From Diphasiastrum complanatum (taxonomy: Eukaryota > Streptophyta > Lycopodiopsida > Lycopodiales > Lycopodiaceae): DNA of 64,000 nucleotides. Location: contig CM055096.1 of NCBI GenBank assembly GCA_029204225.1, positions 34,857,143 through 34,921,142 of the forward strand, written 5' to 3'. This document shows, piece by piece, positions 50,401 through 60,010 of this stretch; position 1 is the first letter of the stretch, and the number at the start of each line of letters is the position of its first letter. The translations under genes were made by a program, and so were the position numbers. A model generated the notes under the pieces. The model saw only the letters and a program-made list of their open reading frames with translations. It searched no databases and was not told the DNA's origin.

Positions 50401-53400
50401 CTCAAGTTAGCCGTTATTTTCCTAACCATGTACATAACATCACTCCAACTCAAAGCCAAAATATTGAACAGAATCTTGAGCACTCTTGGCTGGCTGTGCA
50501 AAAGCAGCTGATTTTTTGAACATCAGTTTTGAGGGCTTTGAATTGTGAAATGATTTGAATTGCAAATCATTCAAATCATTTTGGACTCTTGAGGGCTTGA
50601 ATCTGGATCCAAAATGCATAGTCATGAGGAGTTAATCCACACTGCTTTTAACTTTCTGCTTTGATACAAAACTCTGAGTTTAACTATTATGATATTTACA
50701 GCAGGATATATTGAGTGAAGACTGCATACAAGGTATCGAAGTTCAGATCCAAGTGGATAGGACCCTATCAATGCAAGTTTTTTTTAATCAGTTATCATGC
50801 TTAAGAGGGCAAAACAGATGTACTAGGAGGGTGTTCATTTTGAAGGGCGGGTATTGAGGTATCAGCATTTTAAAAAATCAATATAGATATTTGGAAAAGT
50901 TAAAGCAAGGAATTTTAACTTTTGTTGGAGATAATGTACTGGTAGTTATGTACTTGTTCAACCATGTCAGGCTGAGGGAATGTGAAAGCATTCAACAATT
51001 GGTTTTGGAGTACAGTAGATTTGTATGTTCTGAACTACTTCTTATCATCAAGCAAGAGCAAGATGATATTTCCTAATTTTTGTCGTGATTCCCTAGAAAA
51101 GTTCGTTGTTAAAGAAAGGAATTTCAGAGACTTCTAAGCGAATCGAATCAACTCATGGGAGTCAAACTGGGAGCATTGGAGGAGCTCCCACATTTGTTTG
51201 TTTGATGCTCATATGCTTGCTATGGCTTTTCTTCTTTGTATTTACATCTTCATCTGAGAGTTTCTTACAATAGATCAAGGATTCGAATAACCAATGCTCT
51301 TCTATTTCAGCAGTAGAGTGTTGACATGTGATAACGTTTTTTTGCGTTGCACAGTGCTCAGCCCTGATTTTAATCGCTGCTTTACTTGGAGTTGCTTGTC
51401 TGGGACTTCTTGCATTGTTGTGCATCGAAAAACGAGGAAGAGAAGCTATCACGAACGAGACTATCAAGCAAAGATCCGTTCGGGCAACTCTGAGAGCTTC
51501 TTTACCCGAAGAAATTTCCTTTCGCACACTGCGAAAAATCACAAACAACTTCAATCACATCCTTGGGGATGGTGGTTTCGGCTTGGTCTATAATGGTGAG
51601 TTCAAGGATGGTAGCAAAGTTGCTGTTAAAGTCTTGGATCGATCAATGAACCAAGGGGAGAAAGAGTTTAAAGCGGAAGTTGTTATGATGGCTACAACTC
51701 AACATATGAATGTTATGAGCTTAAGGGGCTTTTGTTCAGAGAAAACTCATCGCATCCTCGTATATGACTTCATGCCTAATAGTTCTCTTGATAAGTGGAT
51801 TTTTAGACCATCAGGTAATTTTAGGTTTTGCACTTTTTTACTGGAATGGCTTTTGTAAGTTCGTTATCAGGTATAAACTCAAGTTTTGTACAGGCAAAAA
51901 TTGTTAAAACCAGGTTGTAATTTTGCGATTCTCTTTCAATTCCTCCTAGTATTTTTTTAGTTTCCAGTGTTGGCTGAAACTCATTGCCTAGGTCAAATGA
52001 AGATTCCACTTATCATCTCATTTCACATACAGATGATCGAACTTGGAGACTCCCCCCCCCCCACTCCCACCCAAATCTCCCTCTCTGTGGTTGTGTTCTC
52101 TAATGAACATGTTTCTGGGATTTTTCTTTCACTGCCATACAGTTGATATAGATGCTGCTTATTAACAGTCATGCACCAGGGTCCAGGATTCAACTATTTT
52201 GCGTTTAGATGCATGTGCACACATTTGTGAGTTTGTTCCCAGGGTAAAATAACCCTGATTAAATGGGAAATGATAAATGGGAAATTGGATATGGGAAACA
52301 CCATGTCGTCACAAAAGCAAACTAGTGCGAGCTAATTGCTGTAGCGCATGCGGAAAAGAGAAATTATGCTGAAGCATAGTTGGAGCGCGATTCTGAATCG
52401 CGATTCCGATTCGCGATTCGGGATTTTCCTAGAATTGTGTAGAATCAAATTTTTTTTTTTTTTGAAATTTTTTTAGGCAATATGGGTATCAGATGAAAGC
52501 TCTGATCGAGGGGATTATGATTGTGTAGTTTGCCGACTGTTTCGGGTGCGAAACACCAAAAAGTGTGTTTTCACTCGGGGAGTTGGAAGGCCAAATCATT
52601 GGGGGGCAACGCCCCCCAAACCCCCCACCGGGGGGTGGACCCCCTGTTTCTCAAGGGGCTACCCCCCCCCCCGAACCCCCCGTTTCCCGGGGGGCTACTG
52701 CCCCCCGAACCCCCTAGAGCTTCCGGCTATATAGACACTGTAGCTAAAAATGCCACCGCCCCCCTGTAGATAAGAATGGGGTCCAAATGCGCGCCGAGAA
52801 AGGCCCGATATTTATGCCCCCAACTGTATGTACATTGCACTCACATCTCAAGTGAACCAATTGCAAAAGTGATCATCATCCATACAGCTGATAGTCCAAA
52901 CTGTAGCATTAACATTTACTGAAAACCAGAGCAAATGACAACCGGATAGCTACTGAAAATACGATCTGTTTGTGCCTCATCTACTGCACTTCTGAGAGGC
53001 AAAACGCTGGTTTGACCATTGATCCCCTAAAAAAATTTCAGGAATAAGCTATTTTTCCAATTTATTTATTTATTTATTTTTTTCGATTTTGGGTCGCGAA
53101 TCGCGACCCGCGAATTGCAGACCCAGCGAATCGCGATTTGCTGCAACTATGTCAGCTAAAGTGAAATCAACAAGAGTCGTAGAAATTGTCAAATTTGGCC
53201 TTCAGAAAAATGATGTCTTCTGTTACGTTTCACCCGTAACACAGTTGGCAAAGATAAGAGTTTGGAGAAATATGTCTCCCCATGAAACAAGCTGGGGAAA
53301 TCTGTTTCCTCATAACCATTCTTAAAAGAATGAAGCTGTTTAAAATTTAGAATATCAGTTAGAATAGTTCGAAACAATATTATATGGGTGTACTCAAAAG

Positions 53401-55132
53401 TTGTGTGTGAAGCAAGTGATAACTCAACAATCAATTTACAGCTGCTTGGTTTTTTTTTCTTGCTAGATTTCAAACGTTTCAATTTTAACGATACTCTGCT
53501 TTGTGTGAAAAAGGGAAACGTGGAAAGCTTGATTGGCCAGTGAGGTTCAGTATTGCAGTTGGCACAGCCCGTGGATTGACATATCTTCATGAAGAGTGCT
53601 CACAACCCATTATCCATCTTGATGTGAAACCAGAGAACATACTACTGGATGATGATTTCACTCCAAAAGTATGTCTTTTTATAAACATTTGAAAGGAACT
53701 TCATAGAGTTGTTTATCAATTTGTGAAAAGGTAGTACATTTCTTCTGATTGGCTAAGTTCTATGATCTTGCACTCTTGAAGAGCTGTTTAGAAGATCTGG
53801 CATTTTCGCAATTGAATGAAGATGTGTTTCAAACCTTGGACTGAGTTTCGACTCCAATCAGCTGCATAAATGAGAACATATAAGAGAAAAAAATCTAGGA
53901 CTGAATATTCCAGAATAGTAGCGGCCGGCAATTTTATACTGTCATGAACTTAGTTGTGGGTGTGACCTGTATTAATATTAAAATTTTCTGACCTCATTTT
54001 AAGGCACTTATGGAATACTCACTTATTGTTGCAGGTTAAAAACACTTTGCGTTACTTTATGTATGTCGAGTCTTACCTTCGGTAGCATATTCCAACGTGC
54101 TGCATCTATTTCAAAACTCATGTTGTCATTTGGTTTCACTTTATATATGTTTAGAGGTTTGCAATAGCAATTTGGTGGCTGCCATCTGTTGCAACAGAGT
54201 CTTTTTCTGATTATGTACAGCAAAATTTTAGGAAAGCTTACAATGACATTCTAGTGATAGATAGCTGCAAATTATCTTCTAGAAGCCAAAGAGAATGTTT
54301 TCAAAAGAATGTGACGCATTCAGTGCACCAACACATGAGCAACAAGTGGGGAGCTTTATTCACTTCATGCTATGCGCCAATAATCAATTCAATCATTTCT
54401 CATTGTCTTTAGCAAATCATATATGGTGTTTCTTTGAGATGATAATGTTGCGGAATGTCAAAATACATTACATCTAGGAAGATACTGTAATAATAAATCA
54501 AAACGCTGTAGGGATCATGTGGCCTGATGCCCAAATGCTTGCAGCTTGCAGATTTTGGACTTTCAAGGCTTACATCAAGGAACCAAAGTCGAATTGTGAC
54601 AAAGACAAGGGGGACACCAGGGTATCTGGCTCCTGAGTGGGTGCAGTGCTCGTGTATCACAGCAAAAGTAGATGTTTACAGCTTTGGAATGGTTCTGCTT
54701 GAGCTTGTATGTGGTCGAGAGGTGATTAACATGGGCTTGGGACCTGAGCAGTGGTACCTTCCAGCTTGGGTTGTTCACATGGTGGAGGAGGGAAGAACTT
54801 TAGATATCGTGGACCAGCTTATTTTGGAGGAAGTGCAATATTTTTATGAAGATCAGGTTAGAAGAACAATTGAGGTTGCTTTATGCTGCATACAGGAGGA
54901 TCCGACCTTGCGGCCTAGGATGAGCAGAGCTGTGCAAATGTTGGAGGGTGTGGTTGAGCCCAAATCACCAGTGCCAACAAAAAGGATTGTTACAAATCTG
55001 TCATCCACAAAGCTGAAGGCAAAAATGAATGCTTATATGGATGCCATAGCAGAAGGGATCTCAGATATATCACTGGAAAATAGTGAAAGGAGTTCACAAG
55101 TATCAAGTGGGCAGAGAAGTGGACCTGTTTAA
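37681..55132 (+). CDS. Receptor-like kinase gene with transposon-filled introns
   Basis: Proposed seven-exon gene of about 598 codons. Exons: 37,681-37,944; 38,004-38,066; 39,741-39,817; 44,242-44,431; 51,355-51,814; 53,514-53,668; 54,545-55,132. Every join has GT and AG, and phases match (0, 0, 2, 0, 1, 0). The product has a signal peptide (about residues 15-36), an ectodomain to about 198, a membrane span at about 199-222 ([19 protein letters not shown]), and a cytoplasmic Ser/Thr kinase from about 255. The kinase most resembles the SD2-5 / LRK10-like receptor kinases; it would sense an extracellular cue and phosphorylate cytoplasmic partners. A possible extra exon at 51,130-51,195 (readable [19 protein letters not shown]) would add 22 residues before the span. 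Weak points: a 59-bp first intron, a GTGAAT donor at 38,067, and a 6.9-kb intron before the span. The 5' and 3' exon groups could belong to separate genes. Confidence 0.6.
38067..39740 (+). other. Second intron of the receptor kinase, no known element
   Basis: About 1.7 kb between proposed exons 2 and 3, ending tactttacag. I see no coding frame, LTR or terminal repeats in it. Confidence 0.4.
41109..41565 (-). pseudogene. Copia gag fragment
   Basis: Minus strand, from the right: [20 protein letters not shown], then after a break [31 protein letters not shown] and MTLLSSLPF. These match the UBN2 gag start and middle of elements C and D. Nothing of pol is recognisable further left. Lies in the intron 39,818-44,241 of the kinase gene. 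Confidence 0.8.
41603..42415 (-). repeat. Probable LTR of the Copia gag fragment
   Basis: Non-coding, directly upstream (minus sense) of the gag start. The junction at about 41,587-41,602 reads GATACAGAG on the minus strand, a worn PBS. Short similarities to the LTR at 61,831-62,393 (for example ctgtagaaataca) support an LTR. Boundaries are approximate. Confidence 0.45.
43790..43885 (-). mobile_element. tRNA-derived SINE head, minus strand
   Basis: On the minus strand an A-box-like TGAGTTGGCTAGA (about 43,868-43,880) is followed some 25-30 nt later by a B box, GGGTTCAACTCC (about 43,830-43,841). Spacing suits a pol III promoter derived from tRNA. The flanks do not form a cloverleaf, so not a working tRNA gene. 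It lies in the kinase intron; the 3' end and any target duplication are not clear. Confidence 0.45.
44820..45235. repeat. GT-rich low-complexity tract with telomere-type motif
   Basis: Mixed TG repeats, with TG runs broken by tttagggagtg blocks. At 45,041-45,060 there are almost three TTTAGGG units (ttagggtttagggtttaggg), the plant telomere repeat, running directly into (TG)n. The many Cys-Val frames here are artefacts of the repeat. Confidence 0.9.
45285..47106 (+). repeat. 360-bp satellite array with conserved telobox
   Basis: Head-to-tail array. The anchor ctgaatccgac recurs at 45,323, 45,626, 45,987, 46,347, 46,709 and 47,069: spacings of 303, 361, 360, 362 and 360 bp. The short first period lacks about 57 bp that all later units have (around tccatttagtggcattcc). 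All five full units carry TTTAGGGTTTC. Because 360 is divisible by three, long frames of up to 169 codons stay open on both strands; these look incidental. It lies in the large kinase intron next to the telomere-type tract. Confidence 0.92.
47107..47479. other. C/T-rich spacer
   Basis: Between the satellite and the LINE relic, the plus strand is rich in C and T (ccatctccatctccatctcc, ccctgtctcg) with repeated short motifs. No gene recognised. Confidence 0.4.
47480..48180 (+). pseudogene. LINE reverse transcriptase relic, internally deleted
   Basis: First frame (47,519-47,767) gives [37 protein letters not shown] and [15 protein letters not shown], the RT finger region. After a frameshift the second frame (about 47,765-47,940) gives [16 protein letters not shown], motif A with its catalytic Asp. 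Near 47,945 the sequence jumps to [14 protein letters not shown], normally beyond the missing YADD motif, so a deletion removed the catalytic centre. A tail near 48,080-48,180 ([13 protein letters not shown] in frame) may be the C-terminus. Dead copy within the kinase intron. Confidence 0.85.
48310..50223 (-). pseudogene. hAT-family transposase (DUF659 type), broken
   Basis: Minus-strand gene. First part (50,223-49,447): a Ser/Pro/His-rich N-terminus, then [16 protein letters not shown] and the DUF659 core [18 protein letters not shown]. Second part (to about 49,111): [17 protein letters not shown] and [17 protein letters not shown], the conserved hAT block. A canonical intron (49,019-49,110, gtaagc...caatgcag) leads to a third part with [21 protein letters not shown] possible fourth part (48,570-48,313) reads [22 protein letters not shown] at 48,538-48,540 stands where the flanking residues suggest Trp. 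The first junction, near 49,340-49,450, lacks clean GT-AG phase. It would cut and paste a hAT transposon. I found no terminal inverted repeats. Confidence 0.82.
50224..51129 (+). other. Rest of the large kinase intron
   Basis: Begins with a short (AT)n run at 50,223-50,239. No recognised element or domain otherwise; several short chance frames. Confidence 0.4.
51355..55132 (+). CDS. Membrane span and kinase exons of the receptor kinase
   Basis: Exon 51,355-51,814: membrane span, basic juxtamembrane CIEKRGRE, then the N-lobe, with glycine loop [11 protein letters not shown] (about residue 269), VAVK lysine (about 290) and the helix-C Glu in KAEVV (about 306). Exon 53,514-53,668: [20 protein letters not shown] and catalytic loop [11 protein letters not shown] (Asp about 388). 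Exon 54,545-55,132: DFG (Asp about 406), [27 protein letters not shown], then a Ser-rich tail, ending TAA. All catalytic residues are present. The loop has Leu in place of Arg, so this is a non-RD kinase, as common in SD2-type and LRK10-like immune or lectin receptor kinases. Acceptor at 53,513 is purine-rich but is the only one that keeps phase. Confidence 0.88.
52375..53150. mobile_element. Non-autonomous TIR element in the kinase intron
   Basis: The left end, CATAGTTGGAGCGCGATT (52,375), reappears inverted at the right end, where the reverse complement reads CATAGTTGCAGCAAATCGCG (53,150). Both ends continue into imperfect repeats of gattcgcgattcg, giving terminal inverted repeats of roughly 50 bp. 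The pairing may extend a few bases outward (gctga on both sides). The 776-bp body has no transposase; its middle is the GC-hairpin cluster. A related end fragment (gcagcgaatcgcaattcgctgg-like) occurs at about 55,485. The superfamily is not assigned. Confidence 0.6.
52601..52706. repeat. Cluster of G/C hairpins
   Basis: Three perfect short stem-loops: 52,601-52,617 (7-bp stem, aac loop), 52,621-52,635 (6-bp stem) and 52,689-52,706 (7-bp stem, tact loop). The first and third are variants of one unit, GGGGGGC-loop-GCCCCCC followed by aaccccc. The Pro/Gly-rich frames here are by-products of the repeat. It lies centrally in the TIR element. Confidence 0.9.
53669..54544 (+). other. Last intron of the receptor kinase
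   Basis: 876 bp, from gtatgt to gcttgcag, phase 0, splitting the kinase domain between the catalytic loop and the DFG motif. No recognised element inside. Confidence 0.75.
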
Positions 55133-55981
55133 TCTTCCCTACATACCCAACCATATAGTTCCAAATTTGGACTTCTGGAGGCTTGTCTTCTTTCCACAAA
55201 TTTCTTAATGTGTTTAGCTGGTTATATTGAGGTGAGGGAATTCCCTCTGAAACTCCAGCTATGCTTTGGCACATGGCCAAAATACGAGTGAGTGTCCCTA
55301 TGTTAGACATCTGGAAAACCAAAATTTCTGTTGCATGGATCTGTGATATTTATTTTACATAAATCTCTTGGGTCTGTACAAAGTCTTCATGAACCCCTTT
55401 TTAACCCAACGGTGTATATTTATGTTTTGGCTGAAAGGAATTGTAGACTCTTGAATGAGCAGACAATATCTTGGGTCAAAGATGCAGCGAATCGCAATTC
55501 GCTGGTTTCATGATTCTTGAATTGCAATTTTGCAATTTGTTTTTTTTTTACTTATCTTTGATTTTCTCTTGCTTTTGTACAGAGAATGAATTGGAGTCAT
55601 GCAACCATCTTCGTCACTCCAGAACAAGCATTTTGCTATGGTTTAGTAGGGTTTGATATGATGCAAGGATTTGCGTAGGAATTACATGGATATGCTCATA
55701 GAAAATATAAAATCTTTGAACTTGGACATGAATTATCTCAAGGAGACAACAAAACCTAATAGGCGAAAGACGACAAGAAGAATGAACGGTTTTCATATAT
55801 TGAATCTACAATTGAATTTACATGCCAAGTGATTGCCCTAATATTAAATGTACATTCTATAGAAACATAGGCCATGTGAAAAGCAAACTATTAGAGTTCT
55901 CAAAGCATAAGAGATCCTATAAGGAATGCCACGTAAAATGTAGTTGTGTTTTGATTTGTATAACCATGAAAATATTGGAAA
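55133..55981. other. 3' flank of the kinase gene
   Basis: The 3' untranslated region is expected at the start. No clear AATAAA near the stop codon is obvious. A fragment related to the TIR element's end lies at about 55,485. Nothing else recognised. Confidence 0.4.
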
Positions 55982-56537
55982 TGTTGAACTCAACCAGCCT
56001 TTTCGGCGCATTCCCTGAACAGCTGATAGTTCGAGACACACCATCGAACGGTTGAATAGCCAACGAATTGTCGAATGTCTACAAGCATTGAAACGAACTG
56101 TTGAGCACAAACTATCGAGCGATTCGAATTATCAAATTCGAAGCTTGGCAGTCGTGAGATATTAAATGTCATGCTCAGTCGTAGGCAACGTTACAAGAGT
56201 TAACACGTAGTTAGCTAATAGTTTAACGTAAAACCTCTCTTGTAATGACTAGCTATCTCATCTTTTTATTCCCTTTAGTGGAATATAAGTATGGGAACAT
56301 AAATTAAAAGATATAGAGATGAATAGAGAGACAAAAAAGAGAGAGAAGTGTAAGAGAAGTGTGGCGCCGCACTGTGGACTCATTCTAAGAAAAGAAAATA
56401 CAAAAGATGTTTTGTTCTTCCAGCAATGTTCGATATATGTATCTGATTGATTGTTGCATTGTCTGTGATTCGTATTAGCTTATCTAGTTCATGCAGTTTC
56501 GCATTACACAACATGCTTCTGCTAGCAATCCCCAACA
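55982..56537 (+). repeat. Probable gypsy 5' LTR
   Basis: About 556 bp with matching ends TGTTG...CAACA, placed directly before a PBS. A TATA-like tggaatataagta lies near 56,279-56,291. No partner LTR is found in the window, so the left edge is inferred from the TG alone. Confidence 0.55.
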
Positions 56538-56549
56538 TGGTATCAGAGC
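56538..56549 (+). promoter_or_regulatory. Primer-binding site (initiator tRNA-Met)
   Basis: TGGTATCAGAGC, a perfect 12-nt match, directly after the CA end of the LTR. Followed by a leader of about 290 bp to the gag start. Confidence 0.85.
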
Positions 56550-56841
56550 GGGTTCATTACTATTATTTTATCCGTTTCCAGCCATCTTTCATAGTTTATC
56601 AAAAGGCTCTCCAGTGCCCATCCTCAACCACATTTCACGGAATTCTGACTCCGTTTGATATTCCAATTTCACATTTCCCACCTGGCTGTCCAGCGCATTT
56701 TTACAGCCTTCATTTTCACTTTTTCCATTTGTTGATTGCTGCCCTTTCTTAGTTGTGATAATATTGGTTTTAATAGACTAATTTGGGGTGACGACAAGAG
56801 TCCGCTCCCTCAAGTTTTCGTCTATTCCTTCCACTATCATT

Positions 56842-58316
56842 ATGGCACATTCACCTACCCCGAGTGAAACTGTTCAGGAAAACTTATTCGATCAGTTTCG
56901 GCGCATGGATGAAACCCTTTATGGCCTCGTTCTTCGCTTCAATACAGTTATGATCGGCTTTCCTACTATGCAGTCACAGATTGATTCTTTACAGCCTCAT
57001 GGTCCTGGAAAAGCTCCTGTCTTTCCTTCATTTGGGACTCCCCCTCCATTTGGATTTCCATCTTCTTCTCCTAGTTAGCCTGGTGGTGGATCGTTCATTC
57101 CACCTAATCCACCTCCTGGTTTCTTTCCACGTCCCCCAGTTCCTGACCCACACTTTGCTCGAGATTTTTGTGATAGGGTACAACTTGCTACCTATTCCGG
57201 TTTCGCTGACGGGAACTTATTAGAGAATTGGTTTGCTAAGCTTGACACATATTTTCAGATCTACCCTAAGACTGATCTTCAGAAGATCCAGTTGGCTCTT
57301 TACACTTAGATGGACGCGCCGCCATGTGGTGGCAAGTTTATCTAGCTGATCTTGATGGGGAAGGGCTGCATATATGGCATACCTTTCGCCGTGACCTCCG
57401 TCATGCTATGATTGATCCTCAGTGGCTCGACCGCCAACGTGATACATTCCGTAGTCTCACTCAGACCAATGACCTTGCTTTTTATACAGATCAGTTTATG
57501 GAGCTTTCTTATCTTTCACATGATCTACCGCCCACTGAGCTTATTTCTCGTTACATTGCTGGGCTTCGTGGTGCCTTACGTTACGATGTTTCTTCAATCC
57601 GTCCTCCCACACTTGTTGAGGCGATGTCTCTTGCCAGTACTTTACAACACAAGTACTCTGACACCCTTCCTTCCCGCTTCTCCCGACCCCATCCTTCTGC
57701 TTCAGCTTTTCCCGCTATGTCCACTCCTACACCTGCCCCTTCAGTTCCAGTTCCTTGCATTGTGGACCCTCGACCTGCTTTTGTCCGACGTTACACGTCT
57801 GCAGAGTTCGCTGACCTTCAGGATCCTATATCACACAGTTTGAGCGAGTTGCCTGATTTACTTGAGATAGTTATTGGTCTACTTGAGCTCATCATTGTAT
57901 CCCATAGTGAGTCAGAGTCACATATACAAGTTCCTACTGATGCTGATTCACATATACTGGTTGCGGTTGATATGGTCCTTGATACTGACATAGCATGCTA
58001 TGATCCTATTGATGATGCTGTTCCATGCTTTGATATTGTTATTGAGTACTTTGATGCTACTCGTGTTCCTGAGCGCCATGCTATAGATGTTGTCGCCTAT
58101 GCTCCTTATTTCGATATTATTCATGGGTCTACAGTTTCAGATGCTTTGGCTACTCCAGTAGATCTGCATATGGCATACGGTTATACATTTCATGATGGTC
58201 CTATTGTATACTCACTAGCTGATTTTGTTGATACCCGTCTAGATGAGTATGCGGTTCTTGCACTACTCGTTGTATCACACTCACTCAATCAGAGACACAA
58301 TAGCGAGATAAGATAA
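56842..58316 (+). pseudogene. Ty3/gypsy-type gag relic
   Basis: From ATG at 56,842: MAHSPTPSETVQENLFDQF and a Pro-rich linker, then ATYSGFADGNLLENWFAKL and DTYFQIYPKTDLQKI. A stop and a frame change near 57,310 follow. Then comes the retrotransposon gag core: MWWQVYL, IWHTFRRDLR, LTQTNDLAFYTDQFMELSY, LISRYIAGLRGALRYDV and TLVEAMSLASTLQ. After RRYTSAEFADLQ, where the family normally leads into a zinc knuckle, the frame runs on through an Asp/Val/Ile-rich stretch (about 57,840-58,316) with no Cys-His motif. No pol follows. Stops at 57,076 and about 57,309 make it a pseudogene. Confidence 0.8.
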
Positions 58317-59100
58317 CAAGAGATGTATATTGATGAATCAGATTCAGAGTTATAGAAATTCATTTTTGATCAATAGTTTCTTATTGTCTAAATTGTCTTA
58401 GGTTGTCACTTACTTCCGCATATAATTTTCACACACATATTCAATCAGAACTAATACTGTTCTATTAGTACATAGATCAGATACAATTTCGATTGAAGAT
58501 ACTGATATTAGTTTGATTTATTCAAACTTGCATCGTGTTCTCTGTGAAAGAATAATTACTATTTTTCCTACAAAGATATGGTGAAACTAGCTACATTGTC
58601 TTGCAATATTTGTTGTTGAAATTGTACTAGAATTCTTGGCTGGATTTGCTGATGGAAATGAATCTATTGGAGGCTCATTTATCACTCATTCATGATCAAG
58701 TCATCAAGTATTGATGATATCTTATGGCAAGATGGAGATGGAGGCTTGTTCATTGATTTTCATGGAGGATACATATCAAAGAAGGACAAAAATGGAGGAG
58801 ACATGCAAGCATTGGATGATAACTATCATTTATTGTTTGGTTACTATTATTTTTCAGAGAGTTCAAAGTTTGAAGCATGGAGGAATCATTACATTTACAT
58901 TCTATTTGGTTCTTCATGTTCTAGTTACATCTTAATGTGTAAAATTGATGTAAGAAATAGTGAAACATCCAATTTGGATACTATTCTCTATATCAATTAT
59001 GGAAGTTACTATAAAAACATATAAAGGAGGTCTATACTTAGGATGGAAATCATTCTTAAGATGGATCAAAGTTGTGTGATAAAACTAGTTGAAGAGGGAG
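58317..59100 (+). other. 3' internal spacer of a Copia element, ending in a polypurine tract
   Basis: Ends with the purine-rich gttgaagagggag (to 59,100) directly before the LTR at 59,101, so at least its right part is the 3' untranslated end of an A-family element. A 110-codon frame at 58,692-59,024 shows no known domain. Confidence 0.5.
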
Positions 59101-59458
59101 TGTAAAAATTGTCAGCTAGTTTTGTTAGTTTTGTTGGTTTATTGGCCTTTTTTGGAGGTCAACGTAGAAATAGATTCATACTTGTCAGTAAGGGTCTAAA
59201 TAGTGGTTTTATTAATTTTGGCAAGTAGATAAGTGGACGAGGTCAAATTTGGACCCATTCTAATTGGCTAATATAGGTACATTGCATCTAGACTAGATTT
59301 CTTAGGTTTTTGATGAAGTATCTAGAAGTTTTTATATTAGGTCAAGTTTGGGGCAAGTGTCCAAATGACATTTTGGAAGCTATAAATAGTTGTACCTTCA
59401 TAGAGAAATAATCATAATAGTTTCTTTCTTTGTGGAGAATTCATCTCTTGTGTTTCTA
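59101..59458 (+). repeat. A-family 3' LTR, truncated
   Basis: Matches the first ~350 bp of 22,379-22,999 with modest divergence and the expected TGTAAAAATTG start. Similarity stops near 59,458 at ctatgtgg, where unrelated minus-strand Copia sequence begins. Confidence 0.85.
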
Positions 59459-59916
59459 TGTGGATAAGCTTGATGAAGATGTGGTGATAAGCTTATCCAC
59501 CTTCTCCTCTTCAAAGACAACATCCTTAGAAATGTGAACTTTCTTTGACTTGAAAATGTAAACCCTATAAGCTTTTCTCACTTCACTATAGCCAACAAAT
59601 ATTCCCTTCAAGAATCCAAAGATGAGTTGACATAGCAAGTATTACCGAAGATCTTCAAATGCTCCATCAAATGGCTTCTTACCAAAAAGAACTTCAAATG
59701 AACTCTTACCATCCAAGTCTTCATTTGAGTAACTATTGCAAACAAAGTTAGCACACATCAAAGATTCACCCCAAAATGACTTAGGAAGATTTTCATTCCC
59801 CGCATGGTTTTAACTCTTTCAAAAAGATTGACCTTCCTCTCTTCTACACTATGTAGAACCTTTAAGTTTGAAAGCTCCCTCTTGATCCCATGTGCCACAA
59901 AAATCTCTTTGAACCT
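59459..59916 (-). pseudogene. Copia integrase fragment
   Basis: Minus strand gives FLKGIFVGYSEVRKAYRVY and SKKVHISKDVVFEEE, the integrase-RT linker of Copia pol. Further right, broken frames give pieces of the integrase core (for example ERKVNLFERVKTMRG). Both ends are cut by other repeats. Confidence 0.75.
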
Positions 59917-60010
59917 GTTGAGAATGATTCAAAACATCTAATGCTCTGATACCACCGTTGAGAATGATTCAGAACATCTAATTCTCTGATACCACTGATG
60001 AGAATTATTC
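59917..60010 (-). repeat. 40-bp tandem repeat containing primer-binding sites
   Basis: Two full copies and a partial third, starting at 59,917, 59,957 and 59,997. The minus strand of the first two contains TGGTATCAGAGC and TGGTATCAGAGA, each followed by TTAGATG. So the PBS-proximal part of a minus-strand LTR element has been duplicated in tandem. Confidence 0.85.

Noticed and set aside
52521-52769. Pro/Gly-rich plus-strand frames
   Set aside because: Translation of the G/C hairpin cluster inside an intron; not a gene.
57412-57843. 143-codon plus-strand frame
   Set aside because: Overlaps the gypsy gag frame in a different phase; Leu/Phe-rich shadow.
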